A program made the translations under genes and the position numbers. 64,000 bases of DNA, from the NCBI RefSeq assembly GCF_001513975.1, contig NZ_KQ947994.1, forward strand, positions 170,564 to 234,563, written 5' to 3'. Position 1 is the first letter of the stretch. Every line of letters begins with the position of its first letter. Below, piece after piece: positions 1 through 10,793 of the stretch. The notes beneath the pieces were generated by a model, which saw only the letters and a list, made by a program, of their open reading frames with translations, searched no databases and was not told where the DNA came from. This DNA comes from Streptomyces curacoi (GTDB taxonomy: Bacteria; Actinomycetota; Actinomycetes; Streptomycetales; Streptomycetaceae).

Positions 1-5
1 TACCG

Positions 6-1898
6 ATGACGGTGCAGACCTCGACGACGAGGCTCACGGTCGCGCAGGCGCTCGTCCGCTTCCTGTCCGCCCAGTACACCGAGCGCGACGGCGTACGGCA
101 GCGCCTGATCGGCGCCACCTGGGGCATCTTCGGCCATGGCAACGTGGCCGGGATCGGCCAGGCGCTCATCGAGCACGCCGACGTCATGCCGTACCACCAG
201 GGCCGCAACGAACAGGCGATGGTGCACGCGGCGGTCGGTTACGCCAGGCAGTCGAACCGCCTGTCCACCCATGCGGTGACCACCTCCATCGGCCCGGGCG
301 CCACCAACCTCGTCACCGGCGCCGCCCTCGCCACCGTCAACCACCTCCCGGTGCTGCTCCTCCCCGGCGACATCTTCGCCACCCGCCCCGCCGACCCGGT
401 CCTCCAGCAGCTGGAGGTGCCGTACGCCGGCGATGTCTCGGTCAACGACTGTCTGCGCCCGGTGTCGAAGTACTTCGACCGGATCACCCGGCCGCAGGCC
501 CTGATCCCCTCCGCCCTCAACGCCATGCGGGTGCTGACGGACCCCGTCGAGACCGGCGCCGTGACGCTGGCGCTTCCGCAGGACGTGCAGGCCGAGGCCT
601 ACGACTGGCCCGACGACTTCTTCGCCGAGCGCACCTGGGTGGTCCGCCGCCCGGGCGCCGACCCGACCGAACTCGCCGAGGCCGTGCGGGCGATCCGGGC
701 AGCGAAGAGGCCCCTGGTCGTCGCGGGCGGCGGCGTCCACCACAGCCGCGCCGAGGCGGCCCTCGCGGAGTTCGCGGAGGTCACCCGCATCCCGGTCGCC
801 GCCACCCAGGCCGGCAAGGGCTCCCTGCGCTGGGACCACCCCCAGGACGTCGGCGGAGTCGGCCACACCGGCACCGCCACCGCCGACGAACTCGCCCGCA
901 CCGCCGACCTGGTGATCGGCGTCGGCACCCGCTACACCGACTTCACCACCGCCTCCGGCACCCTCTTCGCCGGCGCGGGCGTCCGCTTCCTCAACCTCAA
1001 CATCGCGCCCTTCGACGGCCACAAGCTCGCCGGGATGCCGCTGATCGCGGACGCCCGCACCGGCCTGGAGGAGCTGACCGAGAGGCTGGAGATGCACCAA
1101 CACCGGGTCGCGCCGTCGTACGTCACCGAGTACACCGAGGACAAGGAGCGCTGGGAGCAGCGCGTCGACGCCTGCTACGAGGCCGACGAGCCGGACGTAC
1201 GGCCGACGCAGCCGCAGGTGCTGGGCGCGCTGGACGCGATCGTCGACGAGTCGGACGTGATCATCAACGCGGCCGGCTCCCTCCCCGGCGATCTGCACAA
1301 GCTGTGGCGGGCGCGCTCGCGCGACCAGTACCACGTGGAGTACGGCTACTCCTGCATGGGCTACGAGATCCCGGCCGCGATCGGCGTGAAGCTGGCGGCC
1401 CCGGACCGGCCCGTGTGGGCGCTGGTCGGTGACGGCACCTATCTGATGATGCCGACGGAGCTCGTGACCGCCGTGCAGGAGGGCGTCGCGATCAAGGTGG
1501 TACTCGTGCAGAACCACGGGTACGCGTCCATCGGTGGCCTGTCGGAGACGGTGGGCGGCGAGCGGTTCGGCACGGCGTACCGGTTCCCGTCGGACGACGG
1601 TACGCACACCGGCGCGCCGCTGCCGGTGGATCTCGCCGCCAACGCCGCGAGCCTCGGGATGCGGGTGCTGCGCGCGAAGACCGTACGGGACCTGCGCGAG
1701 GCGCTCGCCGAGGCCCGCGCGGCCGACACTCCCACATGTGTCTACGTCGAGACCGAAACGGCAGACACAGTGTCGGGCGCGCCGCCCGCGCAGGCCTGGT
1801 GGGATGTTCCTGTGGCCGAGACCGCGACACGGCCGTCGGCGGTCAAGGCACGTGAGCTGTACGAACGGCACGTCTCGACCCGACGCCGCCATCTGTGA
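6..1898 (+). CDS. iolD: 3D-(3,5/4)-trihydroxycyclohexane-1,2-dione acylhydrolase (inositol catabolism)
   Basis: A 630-aa thiamine-diphosphate enzyme that opens the ring of trihydroxycyclohexane-1,2-dione to 5-deoxy-glucuronate in the myo-inositol pathway. The sequence has the three-domain TPP architecture: an N-terminal pyrimidine-binding domain (HGNVAGIGQAL near residue 40), a central Rossmann-like domain, and a C-terminal PP-binding domain with the GDGTYLMMP...VQNHGYASIGG motif at about residues 474-505. The length is normal for IolD. Only five bases precede the ATG, so its RBS lies at the window edge. It is followed 14 nt later by mmsA/iolA, as in actinobacterial inositol operons. Other acetolactate-synthase-like TPP enzymes are the alternative, but the GYASIGGLSE segment and the mmsA neighbour favour IolD. 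Confidence 0.93.
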   Translation: MTVQTSTTRLTVAQALVRFLSAQYTERDGVRQRLIGATWGIFGHGNVAGIGQALIEHADVMPYHQGRNEQAMVHAAVGYARQSNRLSTHAVTTSIGPGATNLVTGAALATVNHLPVLLLPGDIFATRPADPVLQQLEVPYAGDVSVNDCLRPVSKYFDRITRPQALIPSALNAMRVLTDPVETGAVTLALPQDVQAEAYDWPDDFFAERTWVVRRPGADPTELAEAVRAIRAAKRPLVVAGGGVHHSRAEAALAEFAEVTRIPVAATQAGKGSLRWDHPQDVGGVGHTGTATADELARTADLVIGVGTRYTDFTTASGTLFAGAGVRFLNLNIAPFDGHKLAGMPLIADARTGLEELTERLEMHQHRVAPSYVTEYTEDKERWEQRVDACYEADEPDVRPTQPQVLGALDAIVDESDVIINAAGSLPGDLHKLWRARSRDQYHVEYGYSCMGYEIPAAIGVKLAAPDRPVWALVGDGTYLMMPTELVTAVQEGVAIKVVLVQNHGYASIGGLSETVGGERFGTAYRFPSDDGTHTGAPLPVDLAANAASLGMRVLRAKTVRDLREALAEARAADTPTCVYVETETADTVSGAPPAQAWWDVPVAETATRPSAVKARELYERHVSTRRRHL

Positions 1899-1912
1899 AG
1901 GAGTAACTGGGC

Positions 1913-3415
<1,503 letters not shown>

Positions 3416-3429
3416 GGGTTTTTTCGCTC

Positions 3430-3456
3430 GGCGCCCTGCGGTTCCCGTAGGGCGCC
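3430..3456 (+). terminator. hairpin after mmsA
   Basis: A 12-bp stem (GGCGCCCTGCGG at 3430-3441 with CCGTAGGGCGCC at 3445-3456, one G-T pair) around a three-base loop, 15 nt after the mmsA stop. No T-run follows on the plus strand. It is probably the transcript end of the inositol operon. Confidence 0.6.
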
Positions 3457-3608
3457 AAGAAACCTCTTCTGACTGACCTGTGATGCTCAGATGATCAGCC
3501 AGAGCACTCCGTAGCTACGGATTCCGTAGGTAAACAGACATTGACGTGACGGTTTTCGTCGGGGTTCCATGCAGCCAATCCGCTGCCCGAGTCGATCGGA
3601 ACCGCCGT

Positions 3609-4997
3609 ATGACCGACACGCTCCGCCCTGTCGAGACCGCCGTCGTCGAGGCGCCCGACAGCCCCCAGAAGCTCAAGCGCTCCATCGGGGTCGTCGGCGG
3701 CACCCTGCTGACCATCTCCTGCGTGACGCCCGCCTCGACCCTCTTCGTGGTCGTCCCCGACCTGTTCGGCTCGCTCGGCACGGCCACCGCGCTCACGATC
3801 GCCATCGGCTCGCTCCTCTGCATCGCCGTGGCGTTCTGCTACTCGGAGCTGGGCACCCTCATCCCCAGCGCGGGCGGCGAGTACGCGATGGTGTCCACGC
3901 TGGCCGGCCGGCTGGCGGGCTGGCTGGTCTTCGTACTGTCACTCCTGGTCGTCATGGTCGTCCCGCCGGTGATCGCGATGGGCACGGCCGACTACCTCGC
4001 CCCGATCGCCGACCTCGACCCGTCCATGACCGCCGCCGGGGTCATGCTGCTCGCCACCCTCGCCGGCCTGCTCGACCTGCGCGCCAACGCCTGGATCACC
4101 GGCGTCTTCCTGGTCCTGGAGGTCGTCGCCGCGGCCGTGGTGGCGGTGCTGGGCTTCGCCCACGCCGAGCGCGGCCCCGACAGCCTGCTGTCGATGCGGG
4201 TGGCCGGCGCCGACGGCGGCACCGACACGGTGACGGCCATCCTGATCGTCTCCGGGCTCGCGATCGCCCTCTTCGTCACCCAGGGCTTCTCGACCGCCGT
4301 CTACCTCTCCGAGGAGATGGAGAACCCCCGCCGCAACGTCGCCCGCACGGTCCTGGCCACCCTCGGCATCTCCGCCGCGATCATCCTGGTCCCGGTCGTC
4401 GCCATCACTCTGGGCGCATCGGACATCGAGGCACTGACCGGCGGCGATCTGAGCACCATGGTCACCGCCTGGTCCAACTCCGCCGTCGGCACCTTCGTCA
4501 GCCTCTGCGTGGCCCTCGCGATCATCAACGCGGGCATCGTCATGGTCATCCAGAACTCCCGCGTCCTGTTCGCCTCGGCCCGTGACAAGGCCTGGCCCGA
4601 GCCGGTGAACCACGTCCTCGCCAAGCTCGGCCGCTTCGGCTCCCCGTGGGTCGCGACCCTGGCGGTGGGCGTGCCCGGCGCCGCCCTGTGCTTCGTCGAC
4701 CTCGACACCCTGTACGGCGTCACGGGCGTCTCGGTGACCGGCATGTACCTCCTCGTCGCGATCGCCGCGCTGCTGGCCCGCCGCGGCGCCCACCAGCACA
4801 CGCCGGCCTGGCGGATGCCGCTGTGGCCCGCGATGCCGGTCCTGCTGATCGTGGTCCTCGTGTACATCCTCAGCCAGCAGGAGACGGGACACCTGCTGTG
4901 GACGGGCGGCATCACGGCGGTGGCGACCCTGTACTGGGCGCTGTACCTGCGCCCCCGCAGGGAAACCCGCTGGCTGGTGTCGATCCCGGAGGCGTGA
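3609..4997 (+). CDS. APC-family amino acid/amine permease
   Basis: A 462-aa integral membrane transporter of the amino acid-polyamine-organocation superfamily. It has about 12 hydrophobic segments. The conserved N-terminal region is KRSIGVVGGTLLTISCVTPASTLFVVVP, followed by CYSELGTLIPSAGGEY, the TM1-TM3 pattern of APC carriers. I start at ATG 3609 rather than the upstream in-frame ATG at 3546, because homology begins only after residue 20 of the longer form. The substrate cannot be read from sequence. Its position after the inositol genes does not prove a role in inositol uptake, which is normally done by MFS or ABC carriers. The C-terminus ends in a short basic tail (RPRRETRW). Confidence 0.85.
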   Translation: MTDTLRPVETAVVEAPDSPQKLKRSIGVVGGTLLTISCVTPASTLFVVVPDLFGSLGTATALTIAIGSLLCIAVAFCYSELGTLIPSAGGEYAMVSTLAGRLAGWLVFVLSLLVVMVVPPVIAMGTADYLAPIADLDPSMTAAGVMLLATLAGLLDLRANAWITGVFLVLEVVAAAVVAVLGFAHAERGPDSLLSMRVAGADGGTDTVTAILIVSGLAIALFVTQGFSTAVYLSEEMENPRRNVARTVLATLGISAAIILVPVVAITLGASDIEALTGGDLSTMVTAWSNSAVGTFVSLCVALAIINAGIVMVIQNSRVLFASARDKAWPEPVNHVLAKLGRFGSPWVATLAVGVPGAALCFVDLDTLYGVTGVSVTGMYLLVAIAALLARRGAHQHTPAWRMPLWPAMPVLLIVVLVYILSQQETGHLLWTGGITAVATLYWALYLRPRRETRWLVSIPEA

Positions 4998-5127
4998 GCG
5001 CCCCGCAGGGGCGCCCGCCGTACCACGAACGCGGTACACGAGAGCGGCCCTGTACCTCCACGGAAGGGGCCGGGATTCGGCCTTCGGTCGATAACTTGCC
5101 GACAGGTTGGCCCCGTACCGTTGACGC

Positions 5128-7782
5128 ATGAATCTTCGACTGCCCGGACTGGGTGGGCTACGGAGGCCGCGGCGGCTCATGGCCGCCGCGGCCGCTGTCG
5201 TCGTCATCGCCGGTGCCGGAACATGGACGGCCGTCGCCGACGACGACGCGCCTTCGGTACGGCGCGCCGACCGGGTCGTGGACATGGGCGACGGGGTACG
5301 CATCGACACCTCGTACTTCACCTCCGGCACCTCGGGACGCCGGCCGGCCGTCCTGCTGGGACACGGCTTCGGCGGCAGCAAGAACGACGTCCGCCAGCAG
5401 GCCGAGGACCTCGCCCGGGACGGTTACGCCGTCCTGACCTGGTCGGCCCGCGGCTTCGGCAGGTCGACCGGCAAGATCGGGCTGAACGACCCGAAGGGCG
5501 AGGTCGCCGACGTCTCCAAGCTGCTCGACTGGCTGGCGAAGCAGCCCCAGGTCGAGCTCGACAAGGCCGGTGACCCGCGGGTCGGCATGGCGGGCGGCTC
5601 CTACGGCGGAGCCATCGCCCTGCTCGCCGCCGGGTACGACGACCGGGTGGACGCCATCGCCCCGGCGATCACGTACTGGAACCTCGCCGACGCCCTGTTC
5701 CCGAACGGCGTGTTCAAGAAGCTCTGGGCCGGCATCTTCGTCAACACCGGCGGCGGCTGCGGCAGGTTCGAGAAGCAGATCTGCGCGATGTACGACCGGG
5801 TCGCCGAGTCCGGCACCCCGGACGCGCAGGCCCGCGCCATGCTGGAGGAGCGCTCGCCGTCCGCGGTCGGCGACCGCATCAAGGTGCCCACGCTGCTGGT
5901 GCAGGGCCAGTCCGACTCCCTGTTCCCGCTGGACCAGGCCGACGCCGCCGCGAAGGCGATCCGCGCCAACGGGGCGCCCGTCGATGTCGACTGGATCGCG
6001 GGCGGCCATGACGGCGGCGACATGGAGACGGGCCGGATCCAGGAGCGCGTGCGGTCCTGGTTCGACCGCTACCTCAAGGACGACAAGAGCGCCGACACCG
6101 GCTCCGCGTTCCGCGTCACCCGCACCCTCGGCACCGGCACCGGGGACGGCGAACCCCGGCTGAGCGGTGTCAGCGCGGACAAGTACCCCGGCCTGGAGGG
6201 CGACCAGCGCTCGATCGCCCTCACCGGGCGGGAGCAGAGCTTCGCCAACCCGGCCGGCGCCAACCCGCCCGCCGTGTCCGCGCTGCCCGGCCTGGGCAAC
6301 GCCGGGGGCCTCGCCCAGCTGTCCTCGCTCGGGGTCGGTGTGTCCCTCGACTTCCCGGGACAGTACGCCGCGTTCGAGTCGGCCCTCGTCCGGGACGACC
6401 TCCAGATCACCGGGTCGCCGAAGGTCACCGTCCATGTGAAGGCCACGAGCGACGACGCCGTGCTCTTCGCCAAGCTGTACGACGTCGGCCCGGGCGGCGC
6501 GACCGGCCAGGTGCTGCCCTCGCAGCTGATCGAGCCCCTCAGGGTCGAGGGCGCGAAGGCCGGCAAGGACGTCACGATCACCCTCCCGGCGATCGACCAC
6601 GAGATCGACGACGGCCACCGCCTGCGCCTGGTCCTCGCCTCCACCGACCTCGGCTACGCCTCCCCGACGGCCCCCGCGACGTACACCGTCTCCCTGAAGG
6701 GCGACCTCAAGGTGCCGACGGCGCTCGGTGACACGAACGCACCGCCGTCGCTGCCCGCCTGGGTGTGGTGGCTGCCGCTCGCCGGCGCGCTGGTCGCGCT
6801 CGCGCTGGTGGTGACCGGACGGCGCCGTACGGCGGCACCCGCCGCCCCCGACCCCGCCCTTGCCGAAGTGCCGCTCCAGATCACGGACCTGAGCAAGCGC
6901 TACGCGAAGTCCGCCGACCGTTACGCCGTCAAGGACCTGTCCTTCCGGGTGGAGAAGGGCCAGGTGCTCGGTCTGCTCGGTCCGAACGGCGCGGGCAAGA
7001 CCACGACCCTGCGCATGCTGATGGGCCTGATCAAGCCGGACGGCGGCGAGATCCGCGTCTTCGGCCACGCCATCGCGCCGGGCGCCCCCGTGCTCTCCCG
7101 CGTCGGCGCCTTCGTCGAGGGCGCGGGCTTCCTGCCGCACCTGTCCGGCCGGGAGAACCTGGAGCTGTACTGGCGCGCCACCGGGCGCCCGCCCGAGGAC
7201 GCCCACATGGACGAGGCCCTGCAGATCGCGGGGCTCGGCGACGCGCTCGCCCGGGCGGTGCGCACCTACTCCCAGGGCATGCGCCAGCGCCTCGCCATCG
7301 CCCAGGCCATGCTCGGCCTGCCGGACCTGCTCATCCTCGACGAACCGACCAACGGCCTCGACCCGCCCCAGATCCGCGAGATGCGCGAGGTGATGATCCG
7401 CTACGCCGCCGCCGGGCGCACGGTCATCGTCTCCAGCCACCTCCTCGCGGAGGTCGAGCAGACCTGCACCCACCTGGTGGTCATGGACCACGGGCAGCTC
7501 GTCCAGGCGGGCCCGGTCGAGGACATCGTCGGCTCGGGCGACACCCTCCTGGTGGGCACGGCCACGCCCGTGGACGAGCCCGTCGTCGAGAAGGTCGCCG
7601 CCCTGCCGGGCGTCGCCTCGGCCGTACGCGCCGACGAGGGCCTGCTGGTCCAGCTCGACGCCGACGGCACCCCGCAGCGCCTGGTCGCCGAACTCGTACG
7701 ACTGGACGTGCCCGTGCAGTCGGTCGGCCCGCACCGCCGCCTGGAGGACGCCTTCCTCACCCTGATCGGAGCCGAAGCATGA
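5128..7782 (+). CDS. fusion: secreted S15/CocE-type alpha/beta hydrolase - TM anchor - ABC transporter ATPase
   Basis: An 884-aa two-enzyme fusion. Residues about 18-37 form an N-terminal membrane or signal segment. Residues about 50-330 form an alpha/beta hydrolase with nucleophile motif GGSYGG (Ser158), acid D in QGQSDSLFP and His in AGGHDGGD. Residues about 340-530 look like the jelly-roll C-domain of X-Pro dipeptidyl peptidases and CocE esterases. A hydrophobic segment WVWWLPLAGALVALALVV (about 543-566) then leads to a complete ABC ATPase with Walker A GPNGAGKT (about 615-622), signature YSQGMRQR, Walker B LLILDEPTNGLDP and H-loop VSSHL. The layout predicts an extracytoplasmic hydrolase and a cytoplasmic ATPase on one chain. 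The ABC-2 permease gene overlaps its stop (ATGA), so both probably form one exporter. The substrate is unknown; a peptide or acyl-modified molecule processed on export is my inference. Confidence 0.88.
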   Translation: MNLRLPGLGGLRRPRRLMAAAAAVVVIAGAGTWTAVADDDAPSVRRADRVVDMGDGVRIDTSYFTSGTSGRRPAVLLGHGFGGSKNDVRQQAEDLARDGYAVLTWSARGFGRSTGKIGLNDPKGEVADVSKLLDWLAKQPQVELDKAGDPRVGMAGGSYGGAIALLAAGYDDRVDAIAPAITYWNLADALFPNGVFKKLWAGIFVNTGGGCGRFEKQICAMYDRVAESGTPDAQARAMLEERSPSAVGDRIKVPTLLVQGQSDSLFPLDQADAAAKAIRANGAPVDVDWIAGGHDGGDMETGRIQERVRSWFDRYLKDDKSADTGSAFRVTRTLGTGTGDGEPRLSGVSADKYPGLEGDQRSIALTGREQSFANPAGANPPAVSALPGLGNAGGLAQLSSLGVGVSLDFPGQYAAFESALVRDDLQITGSPKVTVHVKATSDDAVLFAKLYDVGPGGATGQVLPSQLIEPLRVEGAKAGKDVTITLPAIDHEIDDGHRLRLVLASTDLGYASPTAPATYTVSLKGDLKVPTALGDTNAPPSLPAWVWWLPLAGALVALALVVTGRRRTAAPAAPDPALAEVPLQITDLSKRYAKSADRYAVKDLSFRVEKGQVLGLLGPNGAGKTTTLRMLMGLIKPDGGEIRVFGHAIAPGAPVLSRVGAFVEGAGFLPHLSGRENLELYWRATGRPPEDAHMDEALQIAGLGDALARAVRTYSQGMRQRLAIAQAMLGLPDLLILDEPTNGLDPPQIREMREVMIRYAAAGRTVIVSSHLLAEVEQTCTHLVVMDHGQLVQAGPVEDIVGSGDTLLVGTATPVDEPVVEKVAALPGVASAVRADEGLLVQLDADGTPQRLVAELVRLDVPVQSVGPHRRLEDAFLTLIGAEA

Positions 7783-8645
7783 GCAAGCTCGCCGAGCCGC
7801 CCGTCGAGGTCGCCGACGGCTACCGCGCGGGCCGCACCCTGCCCTTCCGGGTCGAGCTGGTCCGGCAGCTGAAGCGGCGCCGCACGCTCGTCATGGGCGG
7901 CATCCTGTTCGCCCTGCCGATCGTGCTGCTCGTCGCCTTCCAGGTGGGCGGCGAGCCGGGCGAGGCCAACGACCGCATGAACCTCATGGACACGGCCACC
8001 GTGTCCGGGGCCAACTTCGCGGCCGTCAACCTGTTCGCCTCCGCGGGCTTCCTGCTCGTCATCCCCGTGGCGCTGTTCTGCGGGGACACGGTCGCCTCGG
8101 AGGCGAGCTGGTCGTCCCTGCGCTATCTGCTCGCGGCGCCCGTGCCCCGGGGCCGGCTGCTGTGGTCCAAGCTCGCCGTCGGACTGAGCCTCAGCCTGGC
8201 CGCGCTCGTCCTGCTCCCGGTGGTCGCCCTCGCCGTCGGCACGGCGGCCTACGGCTGGGGCCCGCTCCAGTTGCCCACCGGCGGCGCCCTGGACACCGGT
8301 ACGGCGGCTCAGCGCCTGCTGATCGTCGTGGCGTACATCATGGTGTCCCAACTGGTCACCGCGGCCCTCGCGTTCTGGCTGTCGACCCGGACGGACGCAC
8401 CGCTCGGCGCGGTCGGCGGCGCGGTGTTCCTGACCATCATCGGCAACGTCCTCGACGAGGTGACCGCCCTCGGCGACTGGCGCCACTTCCTGCCCGCGCA
8501 CTGGCAGTACGCCTGGCTCGACGCCGTACGGCCACAACTGGAGTGGTCCGACATGATCCAGGGCACGTCGCTGTCGGTAACGTACGCCGTCGTGCTGTTC
8601 GCCCTGGCCTTCCGCGGTTTCGCCCGCAAGGACATCGTGTCGTAG
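7779..8645 (+). CDS. ABC-2 type transporter permease
   Basis: A 288-aa membrane protein, partner of the preceding hydrolase-ATPase fusion. The ATG at 7779 overlaps the upstream TGA (ATGA), which indicates translational coupling and a matched stoichiometry. It shows about six hydrophobic segments, starting with RTLVMGGILFALPIVLLVAF after a cytoplasmic stretch, a long loop (about residues 60-85), and the ABC-2 pattern FCGDTVASEASWSSLRYLLAAPVPRGRLLWSK. Such permeases usually export antibiotics, lipids or peptides, or modify the envelope. Nothing in the sequence decides the substrate. Confidence 0.85.
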   Translation: MSKLAEPPVEVADGYRAGRTLPFRVELVRQLKRRRTLVMGGILFALPIVLLVAFQVGGEPGEANDRMNLMDTATVSGANFAAVNLFASAGFLLVIPVALFCGDTVASEASWSSLRYLLAAPVPRGRLLWSKLAVGLSLSLAALVLLPVVALAVGTAAYGWGPLQLPTGGALDTGTAAQRLLIVVAYIMVSQLVTAALAFWLSTRTDAPLGAVGGAVFLTIIGNVLDEVTALGDWRHFLPAHWQYAWLDAVRPQLEWSDMIQGTSLSVTYAVVLFALAFRGFARKDIVS

Positions 8646-8789
8646 GTCAACGGAGGATCACCCACCGGTCTCGGCAAGCGGCCTTCGTGCCCTCTTCGAG
8701 ACTCATCCGCAACGCTCCGTAGCGCACGTTCCGGCCCCCTGGCCCGTCACAGTCACAGAAGTCGACGTCAACGGACCCAGGGGGAACGG

Positions 8790-10337
8790 ATGATGGAGCG
8801 GTACCGCACACGACGGCTGAGCGCCGCCCTCCTCGCACTCACCGCGGCGGGCGGCCTGCTGCTCACCGGATGCAGCGGCGGGGAGAGCCAGGGCAGCAGC
8901 ACCGCGGACGGCGGCAAGAACGGCGACCGCTTCCCGGCCCCCGACTCCCGGCACGGCGGCGGAACGGGCGAGCAGGGCGGCACCGGCGACTCCGACTCCC
9001 GCGAGTTCGCGCCCGCCCCCGACCACCTCTCCACCTTCGCCCTCGACGTCGACACCGCCTCCTACGGGTACGCCCGCCGCACCCTCGACGAGGGCCGGCT
9101 GCCCGACCCGTCGACGGTCCGCCCCGAGGAGTTCGTCAACAGCTTCCGCCAGGACTACGACCGCCCCGACGGCAACGGCTTCACGGTCACCGTCGACGGC
9201 GCCCGCACCGACCGCGAGGACTGGTCCCTGGTCCGCGTGGGCCTGGCCACCCGCCCCGCCCCCGACGCCGGCGAGCGTCCGCCCGCCGCCCTCACCTTCG
9301 TCATCGACATCTCCGGCTCCATGGCCGAACCGGGCCGCCTCGACCTCGCCAAGGACTCCCTCGGCGTCATGACGAACCGGCTGCGCGACGACGACTCGGT
9401 GGCCATCGTCACCTTCAGCGACGAGGCCGAGACGGTCCTGCCGATGACCCGCCTCGACGGCAACCGCGAGGACGTCCACGACGCGATCGACAGCCTGGAG
9501 CCCACCGACTCCACCAACCTCGCAGCGGGCGTGGAGACCGGCTACGAAACGGCCGTGGAAGGCCTCCGCGAGGGCGCCACCAACCGCGTCGTCCTGGTCT
9601 CCGACGCCCTGGCCAACACGGGCGACACCGACGCGGACACCATCCTCGAACGCATCTCCTCCGAACGCCGCGAACACGGGATCACCCTCTTCGGCGTGGG
9701 CGTCGGCAGCGACTACGGCGACGCCCTGATGGAGCGCCTGGCCGACAAGGGCGACGGCCACACGGCGTACGTCTCCGACGCCGACGACGCCCGGAAGGTC
9801 TTCTGCGACGACCTTCCCCGCAACATCGACCTGACCGCCCGTGACGCGAAGGCCCAGGTCGCCTTCGATCCGGCGACGGTCTCCGACTTCCGCCTCATCG
9901 GCTACGACAACCGGCAGGTCGCCGACGAGGACTTCCGCGACGACAGCGTCGACGGTGGCGAGATCGGCCCCGGCCACACCGTCACCGCCCTCTACGCCGT
10001 CCGCACCAGGCCCGGCGCCGAGGGGCATCTGGCCACGGCGAGCGTCCGCTGGCTCGACCCGAAGACGCGTGCGCCGCACGAGGAGTCGGGGCGCCTGGAG
10101 GCCGACGCCCTGCACGACTCCCTGGACGACGCCTCGCCGCGGTTGCAGGTGGCGGCGACCGCCGCCTACTTCGCCGACGCCCTGCGCGACGGGGACGACC
10201 GCTGGAACTCCCTGCCCGGTGCCCCGGCCCTCGACGACCTCCAGGAGATCGCCGAGGACCTGGCGAAGGAGACGGAGGACCGGGAGGTGTGGCAGCTGGC
10301 CGAGGCCATCGGCTGGGCCGACCGCCTGTCAGCCTGA
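8790..10337 (+). CDS. von Willebrand factor type A domain lipoprotein (YfbK-like)
   Basis: A 515-aa predicted lipoprotein. The signal peptide ends in lipobox LLTGC, with the lipidated Cys at residue 28. A Gly/Ser-rich linker follows (about 29-75). An N-terminal VWF-like region (HLSTFALDVDTASYGYARR) precedes a VWA domain whose MIDAS motif is DISGS (Asp173-Ser177). The C-terminal part resembles the DUF3520 region that always accompanies this VWA type. It probably sits on the outer face of the membrane and binds a divalent metal and a protein partner, but its function is unknown. ATG 8790 and ATG 8793 are adjacent start candidates after AGGGGGAACGG. Confidence 0.85.
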   Translation: MMERYRTRRLSAALLALTAAGGLLLTGCSGGESQGSSTADGGKNGDRFPAPDSRHGGGTGEQGGTGDSDSREFAPAPDHLSTFALDVDTASYGYARRTLDEGRLPDPSTVRPEEFVNSFRQDYDRPDGNGFTVTVDGARTDREDWSLVRVGLATRPAPDAGERPPAALTFVIDISGSMAEPGRLDLAKDSLGVMTNRLRDDDSVAIVTFSDEAETVLPMTRLDGNREDVHDAIDSLEPTDSTNLAAGVETGYETAVEGLREGATNRVVLVSDALANTGDTDADTILERISSERREHGITLFGVGVGSDYGDALMERLADKGDGHTAYVSDADDARKVFCDDLPRNIDLTARDAKAQVAFDPATVSDFRLIGYDNRQVADEDFRDDSVDGGEIGPGHTVTALYAVRTRPGAEGHLATASVRWLDPKTRAPHEESGRLEADALHDSLDDASPRLQVAATAAYFADALRDGDDRWNSLPGAPALDDLQEIAEDLAKETEDREVWQLAEAIGWADRLSA

Positions 10338-10793
10338 CGCCGGCCCCCGGCCTTTCCTCGCCCCCGCCGCCCCTACCCGTCCCACCTCCAGGGGCTCCGC
10401 CCCTTCGACCCCACCAGGGGGCTGCCGCCCCCTGGACCCCCGCTTCGGCCCTGAACGGGCCTCGTCCTCAAACGCCGGACGGGCTGAAAGACACGACCGG
10501 CGTGCAGAGGGGCGGCGGCGTACCCCCGTGGCGCCGCAGTCGCGTACGGCGGGAAGGGGACGTGTCGGGGGGTGTCCGCCCGCAGTGGCCGGCGTCAACA
10601 CGCGGCACCTCTTGGCCTAAGGGGGCCGCCGGTCCGAGGACGGACACCCCCCGGCGCGGCCCCGACCCACGACGCAACCCAAGGCGCTACGCGCACCCCC
10701 ACCCTGCCCCCACAGGCCGCCGCAGGCATTGACCTACAGCTACGCGCGAGTAAGTTGACTCTCCGGTAAGTCCGACTGGCATCGGGAGCGGTC
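10338..10793. repeat. gene-free stretch with G/C-rich hairpins and a common Streptomyces intergenic element
   Basis: 456 nt without a convincing gene. It holds two hairpins: AGGGGC/GCCCCT at 10390-10404, and CCAGGGGGC/GCCCCCTGG at 10414-10435. A segment around 10455-10490 (CTCAAACGCCGGACGGGCTG) is one I know as dispersed between genes in many Streptomyces genomes. The stretch probably ends the VWA transcript. The rest, up to the acyl-CoA ligase start, shows no clear feature. Confidence 0.55.
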
